Below, in pieces: positions 25,171-32,956 of a stretch of DNA of 39,646 bases. Source of the stretch: Eubacterium pyruvativorans (GTDB lineage Bacteria > Bacillota > Clostridia > Peptostreptococcales > Anaerovoracaceae). A program made the position numbers and the translations under genes. The DNA lies in assembly GCF_900102225.1 (NCBI RefSeq), contig NZ_FNBF01000021.1:1-39646 (forward strand). The letters are read 5' to 3'. The notes beneath the pieces are model-generated. The model did no database searches. It had not been told where the DNA came from and saw only the letters and a program-made list of their open reading frames with translations. Within the stretch, counting starts at the first letter, position 1. Each line of letters opens with the position of its first letter.

Positions 25171-25836
25171 ATGAAACGAAACAAGGTATCACATGCAGCG
25201 CTGACACTGCTTCTGGTGACGGCGGGAAATATTCTCTATGCGGCAGCCGTGAAACTGTTTCTGCTTCCCGCCGGGCTGCTCACCGGCGGCACCACCGGAA
25301 TCTCTCTGGCCGTCCGCCATTTCACCGGATTCGATCTTTCCGGCTTCATTCTGGTCTTCAACGTGCTGATGCTGGTTCTGGGATGGTTTCTGATCGGCCG
25401 TTCCTTCGCCATGACCACCATCGTCAGCACTTTCGTGTATCCGCTGTCCCTGAAACTGCTGGACCGGACCCTGGGTGACATCATTCTGACCCGGGATATT
25501 CTGCTCTGCACCGTTTTCTCCGGTCTGGGCATCGGCCTGGCGCTGGGCATCGTCATTCGCTCCGGCGCCTCCACCGGAGGCATGGACATCCCGCCGCTGA
25601 TCCTGAACAAATATTTCCGCATCCCGGTCGCCCTGTCCCTGTATATCTTCGATTTCATCATCCTGCTACTGCAGGCTGCATACAGTCCGACGGAGAAAAT
25701 CCTCTACGGTCTGCTTCTGGTTCTGATCTATACGGTGGTGCTGAACAAGGTTCTGACCGTTCTACCAGATACCCATCACATGCTGCATCAGAAGACTGAC
25801 CACCGTGATGCCCGCCCAGCAGCAGGCGCCCAGTAA
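25171..25836 (+). CDS. YitT-type membrane protein lacking the C-terminal DUF2179 domain
   Basis: A 221-residue protein with five or six membrane helices matching the DUF161 membrane part of YitT-family proteins: [55 protein letters not shown], and [19 protein letters not shown]. Normal YitT proteins continue after this last helix with a cytoplasmic domain of about 85 residues (DUF2179). Here it is missing; the frame instead runs for 25 more codons antisense through the end of the YeiH-type gene. The start at 25171 follows GGAGGGAG; the longer upstream frame overlaps the promoter. Function of the family is unknown. Confidence 0.82.
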   Translation: MKRNKVSHAALTLLLVTAGNILYAAAVKLFLLPAGLLTGGTTGISLAVRHFTGFDLSGFILVFNVLMLVLGWFLIGRSFAMTTIVSTFVYPLSLKLLDRTLGDIILTRDILLCTVFSGLGIGLALGIVIRSGASTGGMDIPPLILNKYFRIPVALSLYIFDFIILLLQAAYSPTEKILYGLLLVLIYTVVLNKVLTVLPDTHHMLHQKTDHRDARPAAGAQ

Positions 25837-26808
25837 AATCGGCTTGCCCCCGGAACGGATCAGTTCCACCACGTTGCTGGACAGTCCGATGGCGGCCATG
25901 GCCATGACGATGAAGAATTTACTCAGCTCCTTCAGTGGTGCGAACACCGCCGCCGGCACTCCCATGGAAGTGCAGACCGTGGTGATGACTGAGGCGATCA
26001 CGAAGTACAGCAGGAACATCGGGAACGCCCGCTTCAGACTGAACCCGCCGCTTTTCTGCTCCGGACCCTCTGCCTGCTTCTCCCCCCGGGCCCGGTACAG
26101 CGCCAGCCCCAGTGTGATCGGAATGATCGCCAGAGTCCGGGTGAGCTTGACCGTCACCGCCTTGTCCAGCGTCGCACTGCCCAGATTCCACATACTGTCC
26201 CAGGTCGCCGCAGCGGCTGTCACAGAGGATGTATCGTTAATTGCCGTTCCGGCAAAGACACCGAACGCACTGCCGTCCGTCGTCGTGAATCCCAGAGCGT
26301 GCCCCAGCATCGGGAAAAAAATGGCCGCCAGCACATTGAAGAAGAAAATCACCGAAATGGACTGGGCCACCTCATTATCATCAGCGCCCACCACCGGTGC
26401 CGCAGCCGCAATGGCAGAACCGCCGCAGATGGAGGAACCCACGCCGATCAGCGTCGCCGTGTTGCCGTGAATATGCATCACCCGGTGCAGTACCCAGGCG
26501 ATGACCAGAGACGTGGTGATCGTGCAGACAATGATGGGCAGGGACTCTTTCCCGGTCTGCAGCACCACATTCAGATTCATGCCGAATCCCAGCAGCACCA
26601 CAGCACTCTGCAGAATAATCTTCGATGTCCACTTAATGCCCGGCTGTGCGCCCCCTTTCTCTTTCCATACCAGGGTGATCATCATCCCCAGCAGAATGGC
26701 GATGACGGCGCCGCCCACGATCGGAAACTTCTTTCCCAGCAGCCAGGACGGCAAGGCGATCAGGAAACAGACCAGCAGGCCGGTTCCGTTCTTCTTCAGA
26801 AAATCCAT
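25762..26808 (-). CDS. YeiH/UPF0324-family putative sulfate/sulfite exporter
   Basis: A 348-residue protein with about ten membrane helices. Family features include [29 protein letters not shown], the glycine/serine-rich [20 protein letters not shown], and [17 protein letters not shown]. Members are proposed exporters, and the enterobacterial YeiH gene is likewise beside a LysR gene (yeiE) tied to sulfite. Here the LysR gene at 27086 is divergent, in the same arrangement. The start has GGAGAGGAG upstream. Its last 75 bp overlap the 3' end of the convergent YitT-type gene. Substrate assignment is by family only. Confidence 0.9.
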   Translation of the reverse strand: MDFLKKNGTGLLVCFLIALPSWLLGKKFPIVGGAVIAILLGMMITLVWKEKGGAQPGIKWTSKIILQSAVVLLGFGMNLNVVLQTGKESLPIIVCTITTSLVIAWVLHRVMHIHGNTATLIGVGSSICGGSAIAAAAPVVGADDNEVAQSISVIFFFNVLAAIFFPMLGHALGFTTTDGSAFGVFAGTAINDTSSVTAAAATWDSMWNLGSATLDKAVTVKLTRTLAIIPITLGLALYRARGEKQAEGPEQKSGGFSLKRAFPMFLLYFVIASVITTVCTSMGVPAAVFAPLKELSKFFIVMAMAAIGLSSNVVELIRSGGKPILLGACCWAGITVVSLLMQHVMGIW

Positions 26809-26851
26809 CTCAATATTCTCCTCTCCATCTGTGATCAGTAAGACACGACCG

Positions 26852-26888
26852 ATTATACCCTTGACAATACAGAAGGAAAAATTATATA
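26852..26888. promoter_or_regulatory. Back-to-back promoters of the YeiH-type and LysR genes
   Basis: On the minus strand TATAAT (26857-26852) serves the YeiH-type gene, with a poor -35. Four bases away on the plus strand TTGACA (26861-26866), 16-bp spacer, TATATA (26883-26888) points to the LysR gene. The near-overlap is typical of LysR-controlled divergent pairs and would let one bound regulator control both. Confidence 0.6.
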
Positions 26889-26930
26889 TATTTATGTATC
26901 AATAATATTTCATTATGCATCGCTGTGTGT

Positions 26931-27060
26931 TGCTGGCCGTCGTTTTTCGTCTCCGCCCGTAGGGTAACGTCGCTGGCCGTAGGTTTTCGTCGGGCAACGT
27001 CGAATGCCGTAGGGTAACGTCACCGCCCGTCGTTTTTCGTCGGGTAACGTCGAATGCCGG
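26931..27060 (+). repeat. Decamer tandem array upstream of the LysR gene
   Basis: Twelve successive 10-bp units, from 26931 to 27050, all end in CGT; a thirteenth (27051-27060) ends CGG. The other seven positions fall in three recurring classes: those ending GGC or GCC or TGC, those ending TTTT, and those ending GTAA or GCAA. The pair AGGGTAACGT and the unit CGTTTTTCGT each recur exactly. The array starts about 42 bp past the probable -10 and ends 25 bp before the lysR ATG, so it lies in the leader RNA if that promoter is used. Confidence 0.95.
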
Positions 27061-27085
27061 TGACTTCCATCGAAAGAGGCCCCCC

Positions 27086-27979
27086 ATGCTGGATTTCCGC
27101 ACAAAAACATTTCTCGAAGTATGCCGCTCCATGAACTACACCCGGGCCGCCGAGGCACTGCACATCACCCAGCCTGCAGTATCCCAGCACATACGGTATC
27201 TGGAGAACATTTACGGCGTGAAACTGTTCCGCTATCAGAACAAGGATCTGTCCCTGACCCCGGAAGGGGAAATGCTGCTCCGGGCGATGCGTCAGATCAC
27301 GAACGACGAGCAGCTCCTGCGGGAGAAGATGCAGTCCGGGTCCGGGTCCTCCCGCACCCTGTCCTTCGGTGTCACCATGACTATCGGCGAGTATGCGGTC
27401 ATTCCATCTCTTTCCCGGTATCTGTCCGCCCATCCGTCGGAGAACATCCACGTGCGCGCCGGAAATACAGAGCAGCTTCTGGCAGGTCTGCAGGACGGAG
27501 AGATCGATTTCGCCATTGTGGAGGGGTATTTCCCGGAAGGAGCGTATCACACCGAACGATTCCGGCAGGAAGATTTCATTCCGGTGGCCGCCGGCCGCCA
27601 CACCTTCTGCTGCGGCCGGACACCCCGGGACATCACGGATCTGTTCGGCGAACGGCTTCTGATCCGGGAATCCGGCTCCGGCACCCGCAACATTCTGGAG
27701 CGCTGGCTTTCCCTGTACAACTACTCCCTGGAAGACTTTCCCCGCTTCGTGATTCTGGAAAACATGCACACGATCCACCGCCTGCTGCAGGAAGACTGCG
27801 GGATCTCCTTCCTCTACCGGACCATCGTCGAAGAAGACCTACGGAGCGGCCTGCTTCGGGAGATTCCGCTCCGGGACTTCCATATCCGTCACGACTACAC
27901 CTTTCTGTGGCGGAAGGACAGCATCTTCTCCGATGAAATCCGCCGGATCTGTCTGGAACTGCGGTCGCCGGGAGAATAA
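27086..27979 (+). CDS. LysR-family transcriptional regulator
   Basis: A 297-residue LysR regulator. The winged helix-turn-helix is at about 1-60 (FLEVCRSMNYTRAAEALHITQPAVSQHIRYLE), a linker helix follows, and the two-lobed effector domain runs from about 90 to 290 (LSFGVTMTIGEYAVIPSL; the second lobe starts near residue 160). Divergent placement from the YeiH-type exporter suggests it controls that gene, as YeiE/CysB-like regulators do; the effector is not known. Ribosome site GAAAGAGG, 6-7 bp before the ATG. A probable terminator and repeat copy B follow directly. Confidence 0.92.
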   Translation: MLDFRTKTFLEVCRSMNYTRAAEALHITQPAVSQHIRYLENIYGVKLFRYQNKDLSLTPEGEMLLRAMRQITNDEQLLREKMQSGSGSSRTLSFGVTMTIGEYAVIPSLSRYLSAHPSENIHVRAGNTEQLLAGLQDGEIDFAIVEGYFPEGAYHTERFRQEDFIPVAAGRHTFCCGRTPRDITDLFGERLLIRESGSGTRNILERWLSLYNYSLEDFPRFVILENMHTIHRLLQEDCGISFLYRTIVEEDLRSGLLREIPLRDFHIRHDYTFLWRKDSIFSDEIRRICLELRSPGE

Positions 27980-27999
27980 GACAAAGTAGAAGGCGACTC

Positions 28000-28536
28000 G
28001 CAAATCCGCCGGACTGGCGGGTGCGGATTTCGGCTTTTTTCGATTTTCGCACCGTCTTCCGCTTCTATCCGGCAGCGAAACAGGCGACCGGATTGCTGCG
28101 GGTGCGTAAACGCAAAAAAAAACGTTTTCGCACTCCGCCGCTTCCGGCACGAATTGAATCATCAGAGATTTTTTTCTATGTGCAAATAATCATACAAAGG
28201 CATCTAAAATTATCCGCTCGATGGAATGAATCATCCTCTCCCAGAAAACACTCCGCCGATACCATCGACACGACCGGATATTCTTTCGGGAAACCGGATA
28301 TTCTTCCGCTCCCAGAAGGTGCGGAATCCAGCATTCCTCCTCATTCCGCACCTCGTACGGACCGGAAATATATTTAATCGGGATTTACTTTGGTTTTCGC
28401 ACCCTGGGAACCGCATGAAAGATGCGGAATCAGAGAAATTGGCGATTTCGCACCTTCCAGCAATATGCAACCATGATTCGTATACAAGAAACCATCTTCA
28501 GCCATACATCAATATTCAAGCCACGATTTGTATACA
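28000..28536 (-). repeat. Copy B of the long structured intergenic repeat (inverted)
   Basis: Read on the minus strand it has TGTATACAAATC (28536-28525), TGTATACGAATC (28486-28475), the GGGTGCGAAAAC box (28404-28393), GAGGTGCGGAATG with ATTCCGCACCTT (28354-28316), CATAGAAAAAAATCTCTGA (about 28181-28163), GTGCGAAAACG/CGCACCC (about 28133-28100) and CCGCACCCGCCAG (28026-28014), the same order as copy A. Loop sequences differ while the stem arms are kept, which suggests the structure matters. It fills the gap between the convergent lysR and tRNA-Thr genes. No protein recognised. Confidence 0.85.
28002..28040 (+). terminator. Probable terminator of the LysR gene, inside the repeat end
   Basis: AAATCCGC (28002-28009) pairs with GCGGATTT (28023-28030), then CGGC and six T (28035-28040). 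It is formed by the outer end of repeat copy B, so the repeat may have supplied the terminator. Confidence 0.75.
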
Positions 28537-28597
28537 GTATACCCGACATACCCGACGTTCATCGCTCCACCTTCCAACCCCCGCCCTGCTGCAAAGC

Positions 28598-28644
28598 AAA
28601 AAAAGAAATTCCCTGCAACCACCACCCGGTGATTACAGGGAATT
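28598..28644 (-). terminator. Terminator of tRNA-Thr
   Basis: On the minus strand AATTCCCTG (28644-28636) and CAGGGAATT (28616-28608) form the stem, then C and a run of T (28604-28598, one interruption). Confidence 0.85.
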
Positions 28645-28652
28645 GTTTCTGG

Positions 28653-28725
28653 AGCTCCCGGCCGGACTTGAACCGGCGACCTGCGCGTTACGAATGCGCT
28701 GCTCTACCGACTGAGCCACGGAAGC
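28653..28725 (-). tRNA. tRNA-Thr (anticodon CGT)
   Basis: A 73-nt cloverleaf folds from GCTTCCG...CGGGAGCT. The acceptor stem is seven pairs (one T-G), the D-stem is GCTC/GAGC, and the T-arm is GCCGG-TTCAAGT-CCGGC. The anticodon loop TTCGTAA gives CGT at 28692-28690, reading the threonine codon ACG. The anticodon stem has four G-C pairs, but position 31-39 is A-C. CCA is not encoded. It stands alone with its own promoter and terminator. Confidence 0.95.
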
Positions 28726-28759
28726 ACCTTCCCGCCGTGCTCTCACAACGTCGAGTATA

Positions 28760-28788
28760 AGTATACCAAACATATCCATGGCCGTCAA
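28760..28788 (-). promoter_or_regulatory. Promoter of tRNA-Thr
   Basis: On the minus strand TTGACG (28788-28783), 17-bp spacer, TATACT (28765-28760), about 35 bp before the tRNA. Confidence 0.85.
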
Positions 28789-28880
28789 AGTTTTTTTGCC
28801 GAAAAAACGCCGCAGCCCATGGATAATTCCAATACTGCCGCCCCCGGTTCTGTAATAAGATAGAAGGGAAGGAGGCCTCT

Positions 28881-29594
28881 ATGAATGAATCGAAGAATAA
28901 GCGCGGCATCATCAAACTGTCCGTTTTCATCCTGCTGATCATCGGCCTGGTGCTGATCACCCGCCATTTCGGCTGGGCCCGGTATTTCACCGGGAAAGGC
29001 TGGTATCGGAATCTCCAGGTCATGGTGGAACAGAACTTCCTGAAGGCCGCCGGCATCTACCTGGTCTTCACCGTGGTCGGCTGCGTTGTGCTGGCTCTGC
29101 CGGGCGTCACTTTCGCCATCGTCGGCGGCGCAGTATTCGGGCCGGTGTGGGGGACTATCCTTTGCACCCTGGGCGCCACTCTGGGGGCCATCGCTGCCTT
29201 CCTGGTGGGCCGCTTCTTCCTCCGGGACAGCATCCGGGACAAGGTGGCAGCCAACCGCTACATCCGGAGACTTCTCTTTGACGAGAAAACGAAGAACGAA
29301 ATGCTGGTGCTGATGATCACCCGTCTGGTCCCCCTCTTCCCGTACAACCTCCAGAACTTTGCCTACGGCATCACCGACATCAGCCTGACGAAATACTCCG
29401 TCGGCACCTTCCTGTTCCTGATCCCCGGCACCGCCATGTACACCGTGGGCACCGCCGCTGTGGCTGACGGAAAGAACCGCCTGCTGTACCTGGCCGTCAC
29501 CGGCATTCTGGTGGTCCTGGTGGTATTTCTGAGCCGGCGGCTGAAGAAACGCTATGTGCCGGACGCTGATGCACCGGAAGAGGACAAAAACTAA
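28881..29594 (+). CDS. TVP38/TMEM64-family membrane protein (VTT domain)
   Basis: A 237-residue protein with six hydrophobic segments. The VTT (SNARE-associated/DedA-like) core is seen in ALPGVTFAIVGGAVFGPVWGTILCTLGATLGAIAAFLVGRFF and in the re-entrant-loop motif ITRLVPLFPYNLQNFAYGIT. The C-terminus is a short charged tail. Relatives are implicated in lipid or undecaprenyl-phosphate scrambling and envelope stability; the exact substrate is not known for this branch. Ribosome site GAAGGAGG. It converges on a second member of the family at 29691 across a shared terminator. Confidence 0.9.
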   Translation: MNESKNKRGIIKLSVFILLIIGLVLITRHFGWARYFTGKGWYRNLQVMVEQNFLKAAGIYLVFTVVGCVVLALPGVTFAIVGGAVFGPVWGTILCTLGATLGAIAAFLVGRFFLRDSIRDKVAANRYIRRLLFDEKTKNEMLVLMITRLVPLFPYNLQNFAYGITDISLTKYSVGTFLFLIPGTAMYTVGTAAVADGKNRLLYLAVTGILVVLVVFLSRRLKKRYVPDADAPEEDKN

Positions 29595-29622
29595 TCCGCT
29601 GCCCGTTCTCCGAACGCCCATG

Positions 29623-29672
29623 CGAAAGAGGGAATCCTCCCCGGCGGCATGCCGGAAGGATTCCCTCTTTCG
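29623..29672. terminator. Bidirectional terminator between two TVP38-family genes
   Basis: A 16-bp perfect inverted repeat, CGAAAGAGGGAATCCT (29623-29638) and its complement (29657-29672), works in both directions because the arms start with A-rich and end with T-rich sequence. Confidence 0.88.
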
Positions 29673-29690
29673 TATCAACTAATAATTATT

Positions 29691-30401
29691 TCACGCATCT
29701 TTCTTCTTCTGACGGTCCTTCCAGATCTGACGGAACAGGACGATCAGCGCCGACAGGGCGAACAGGATCAGCAGGGCAGTGACCACCTTCTGGGCACCGC
29801 CGGTCAGCATACCACCCACATACGAATAGACGATGGTGGCCGGCAGCTGTCCGATCCCCGTCATCAGCATGAAGCCCCAGAACCCCATGCCGGTGAGACC
29901 CGCTGCGTAACTGACAATATCGAAGGAGATGAACGGCAGCAGCCGGGCGATCAGAATGCTCTGGCTGCCGTAGCGCTCGAAGAACGCATCAATCTGCTTC
30001 AGAGCGCCCTTCGTCGTCAGTTTCTCCACCACATCCCGGCCCAGGATTCTGGCAATCCAGAAGCAGACCGCCGCACCGGCCATGGCGCTGGTCCAGGACA
30101 GAATCGCACCCTGCCACCAGCCGAACAGGTTGGCGTTGGCGAACGTAATCAGGAATGCCGGAAGCGGCGCCGCAACGCTCTGCAGAATCATCAGTGCGAA
30201 GGAAACCGCCGCCGCATACGGTCCGTAGGACTCTACGAACTGCCGTACGACATGAAAGTCTCCGGAGTAGAACATCTTCGTGATATGGTTCATGCCCTGA
30301 TGCACAGAAGGGACAAAAAAGTAGGCCAGAACGGCCGCCCCGATCAAGGCCAGAACGACAACCTTCCCGATCCATTTATTTTTCTTCGTTTTCGTTTCCA
30401 T
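29691..30401 (-). CDS. TVP38/TMEM64-family membrane protein (second copy)
   Basis: A 236-residue relative of the preceding protein, but distant: the loop motif reads IARLLPFISFDIVSYAAGLTGM in place of ITRLVPLFPYNLQNFAYGIT, and the first core is APLPAFLITFANANLFGWWQGAILSWTSAMAGAA. It is therefore a different branch of the VTT family and not a recent duplication. About six hydrophobic segments; lysine-rich at both ends. Ribosome site GAGAGGA; a TATAAT at 30441-30436 on the minus strand lies 35 bp before the start. Confidence 0.9.
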   Translation of the reverse strand: METKTKKNKWIGKVVVLALIGAAVLAYFFVPSVHQGMNHITKMFYSGDFHVVRQFVESYGPYAAAVSFALMILQSVAAPLPAFLITFANANLFGWWQGAILSWTSAMAGAAVCFWIARILGRDVVEKLTTKGALKQIDAFFERYGSQSILIARLLPFISFDIVSYAAGLTGMGFWGFMLMTGIGQLPATIVYSYVGGMLTGGAQKVVTALLILFALSALIVLFRQIWKDRQKKKDA

Positions 30402-30534
30402 AGTTCCTCTCAGTAACTAAGCTCATTCCTCCCCTATTATAGCAACCCGCACCCGTCGCTACGAATTGAAGAAGTCAATAGCACCGGCGCAGGGTATATT
30501 CTGTATCGATGTGATGTCGAAAACCCGGGCAGCC

Positions 30535-31569
30535 CTACGCTTCTTCAATGCGGCGGATCTCCTCCAGAAAAGAATCGCTGAGGTACGCCTCCAGTTTTCT
30601 CCGGGTGGAATCGTTGGACAGCTCCTTCTCCTCTTTCTGATACTGCACCCAGGCCATGGCGCACCAGGTCACCCCCCGCATGCAGGTCACCGGCATGAAA
30701 ACACCCAGCCGTTCCCGGAGACCGGTCAGATCGATTCGGCCGGAAACCGATGCCTCATAGGCAGTCAGAAAGTCCGCCGTTTCCCCGGGGGACAGAATGA
30801 CATCCGTTTTCCAGAAGGTTGTGGTCGGCACCAGAAAATGGGCGATGTCCTGGGCAGGATCGCTCCACAGCGGCTTTTCCCAGTCGATCAGCCAGTCCCT
30901 GCCCCCGGCCGGGCCGTCCGGCGCCTCCGCCATCAAGAAGTTGGTGTTGTTCAGCTCTGTGTTCACAATGCAGCGGGCGCCGCCGGTTCTGTTCGTCCTG
31001 TGGTAACGTTCCCAGGCCAGATCCAGCAGTTCTCGGATCTTCCTTTTCTCCGAAAGCGGCGGCAGGTCAGAATTCAGATACACCCGGAGCATCTCCTCGC
31101 ACTCCTCCAGCACCGCCCGGAGCGGATCCGCCGGCTCAATCAATCCGGAAGGCCCGGGCAGAGGGACACTGTGCACATCCGCCAGAATCCCGGCGGCCCG
31201 CTCCAGATCCCTGTGATAATCCAGGGGCCGGCCGGGCAGATATTCCATCACCGAAACCCCGTGATCCGTATAACGCTTCGATCCGTCAGTATACAGAACC
31301 CGGGGCGTCCGTCCCGACGGAGCCAGCAGTTCCAGCGCATGGGACTCATATTCAATCTGATGTTCCAGATGCATCTGGCTGCCGCAGTTCACCCGGAGCA
31401 GCAGTTCTTTTCCTGTAACCGGATGGCGGAACCGGAAATTCCGGTTATACTCCCCCTGGGCCAGCAGCCGGTATTCCTCCGTCACCGCCGCCGGAAGACC
31501 CAGAGCGCTCCGGTATTCCGGGGATCCCACCAGCTCCGGAAGCCCCGGAATCTGTTTCAGTTCATCCAT
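30535..31569 (-). CDS. APH-fold (aminoglycoside phosphotransferase-like) protein with altered catalytic loop
   Basis: A 344-residue protein of the APH/choline-kinase fold. The N-lobe has YRLLAQGEYNRNFRFR (about 33-48) and LLLRVN (57-61, with LRV taking the place of the usual Lys strand), and HLEHQIEYESHAL supplies the helix-C Glu. The catalytic loop, normally HGDLxxxN, reads NTELNNTN (203-210), so both the His and the catalytic Asp are replaced, while the metal-binding LIDWE (227-231) is kept. The start at 31569 (AAGGAGG upstream) overlaps the previous gene by 8 bp; a longer frame is ignored. It is the last gene of the five-gene unit. It could be a kinase of altered mechanism acting on a sugar or glycosylated product; drug resistance is not implied. 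Confidence 0.8.
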   Translation of the reverse strand: MDELKQIPGLPELVGSPEYRSALGLPAAVTEEYRLLAQGEYNRNFRFRHPVTGKELLLRVNCGSQMHLEHQIEYESHALELLAPSGRTPRVLYTDGSKRYTDHGVSVMEYLPGRPLDYHRDLERAAGILADVHSVPLPGPSGLIEPADPLRAVLEECEEMLRVYLNSDLPPLSEKRKIRELLDLAWERYHRTNRTGGARCIVNTELNNTNFLMAEAPDGPAGGRDWLIDWEKPLWSDPAQDIAHFLVPTTTFWKTDVILSPGETADFLTAYEASVSGRIDLTGLRERLGVFMPVTCMRGVTWCAMAWVQYQKEEKELSNDSTRRKLEAYLSDSFLEEIRRIEEA

Positions 31570-32956
31570 TTCGATGCCTCCTTCTCCCCGGCCGGACACC
31601 TTCTTCCCAGTTTTCCGACTCATATTCCTCGAACAGTTCTGCCGGGTCTTCTCCCCGGCGGTACCGGCGCCGAAGCTCATACATCTGCTTCATCCGGAGC
31701 AGTTTCGTCACCGTGGATCCCCGGTACCGGCGGGCTGAGGACAGAATCCGCCGCCGGGCCATCACCGGCCGGTATCCGGCGGACCGGAGGGTCAGACTGA
31801 ACTGGTAATCCTCCATCAGCGGAATCTCCGGAAATTCTCCCATCCGGAAGAACAGTCTCCGGTCCAGAAAAATCCCCTGATCCCCGAAAACAATGGCCCG
31901 GCGCTTCGCCCGGAAATTGGAAATCCACCGGTTAGTCCACATGAAAAAATTCCGGGACGGAAAACGGACCCCGAAACACCCGTATTCGTTCATGATCATT
32001 ATGTCCCGGATCTGACGGTCGAAATCCTCCGGCAGAACGCTGTCACAATGCAGGAAGAACAGAATATCCCCCCGGGACGCCTCCGCCCCGGCGTTGAGCT
32101 GCAGCCCCCGGCCCTTCCGCGTCCGAAGCAGCCGGAATCCGGCGGCTTCGATCTTCTCAGCCGTCCCGTCCGTGCTGCCTCCGTCCACGAAGATCACTTC
32201 CGTTCTGCCTTCTCCCCGGCGAAACGGCCTCATCTGCTCCAGCATACGGTCCACCGTCCGGGCCTCGTTGTACGTGATCACGATGATGGAAAGAACCAGG
32301 TGGTCCGCCGTGAAACGTCCCGTGGCCCGGAGATCCGGGGCAGGGGAGCTGCACAGAGCGTCCCGGTACCTAAGCAGATCCTCGTGGGTGTCCACATCGA
32401 AGAGCGTATCCGTAAAAGCAACGGACAGGCCCGCCGAACGAAGCCCCTCCAGCGTGTTGTCCAGCACCTTTTCATGCCCGTAGGACGGAATCTGAAACGC
32501 CTCCGGATGAGGCTCTTTCATCCCCACCAGATAGTATCCCCCGTCCTCAGAAGGGCCGAATACAAGGTCCGCCGACGCCAGACCCCGGAACGCCCGCTCA
32601 TAAACCGGCGCCGAAAGGAGCGGAATATCCGCTCCCGTCAGCACACAGGCATCATACCCCCGGCCCAGAACCTGAGCGATGGCGCGGAACATTTTTTGTC
32701 CTAAATCCGCCCCGGATTGGGCAGTCAGCGGGACCTCCTCCCCGAACAGAGGACGGAGCAGCGCCGCAGCCTCTTCCTCTCCGGGCGTGAAGTACACGAA
32801 CAGGTCCGCCTCCGTCCGGCGGCATTCTGCCGCAATATCCGTGAGCATCGCCCGGTGCAGGCCGGCGCACTCTCCGGGGCTGAGCCAGGGCATCATGCGG
32901 GTCTTCGTGCGGCCCGGGATCGGCGCCCGGGTAAACAGAATGATTGCCTTCCGCAT
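31562..32956 (-). CDS. Fused DUF2064 (TIGR04282-like) and family-2 (TIGR04283-like) glycosyltransferase
   Basis: A 464-residue two-domain protein. Residues about 1-200 are a GT-A-fold DUF2064 domain: ILFTRAPIPGRTKTRMMPWL, TGADIPLLSAP, and FGPSEDGGYYLVGMK. Residues about 220-440 are a GT2 domain: LSIIVITYNEA, FVDGGSTDGT, FLHCDSVLPEDF, GDQGIFLDR and PLMEDYQFSL. From memory both domains match the families named for arsenosugar biosynthesis glycosyltransferases, usually separate proteins; ArsM and ArsS genes are not in the window, so an arsenosugar role is uncertain. Start at ATG 32956, sharing its A with the TGA of the upstream gene (TGATG), with GGAGG 5 bp before. Confidence 0.88.
   Translation of the reverse strand: MRKAIILFTRAPIPGRTKTRMMPWLSPGECAGLHRAMLTDIAAECRRTEADLFVYFTPGEEEAAALLRPLFGEEVPLTAQSGADLGQKMFRAIAQVLGRGYDACVLTGADIPLLSAPVYERAFRGLASADLVFGPSEDGGYYLVGMKEPHPEAFQIPSYGHEKVLDNTLEGLRSAGLSVAFTDTLFDVDTHEDLLRYRDALCSSPAPDLRATGRFTADHLVLSIIVITYNEARTVDRMLEQMRPFRRGEGRTEVIFVDGGSTDGTAEKIEAAGFRLLRTRKGRGLQLNAGAEASRGDILFFLHCDSVLPEDFDRQIRDIMIMNEYGCFGVRFPSRNFFMWTNRWISNFRAKRRAIVFGDQGIFLDRRLFFRMGEFPEIPLMEDYQFSLTLRSAGYRPVMARRRILSSARRYRGSTVTKLLRMKQMYELRRRYRRGEDPAELFEEYESENWEEGVRPGRRRHRNG

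Noticed and set aside
26931-27060. CRISPR array
   Set aside because: The units are 10 bp with no unique spacers of 26-40 bp and no cas genes nearby.
26899-27158. Minus-strand frames through the decamer array giving repetitive peptides
   Set aside because: Ten-base periodicity gives a 10-residue repeat in all three frames; no ribosome site and no family resemblance, and they overlap the start of lysR. The DNA periodicity is the better explanation.
28422-28760. Open frames overlapping the tRNA (for example those reading RPDLNRRPARYECAALPTEP and the parallel frame with LEPATCALRMRCS)
   Set aside because: These are the well-known false proteins produced by translating across a tRNA antisense; the tRNA-Thr cloverleaf accounts for the sequence.
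30535-31569. Antibiotic (aminoglycoside) resistance gene
   Set aside because: Only the broad APH fold is shared; the catalytic loop is altered and the context is glycan synthesis, so a resistance role is not supported.
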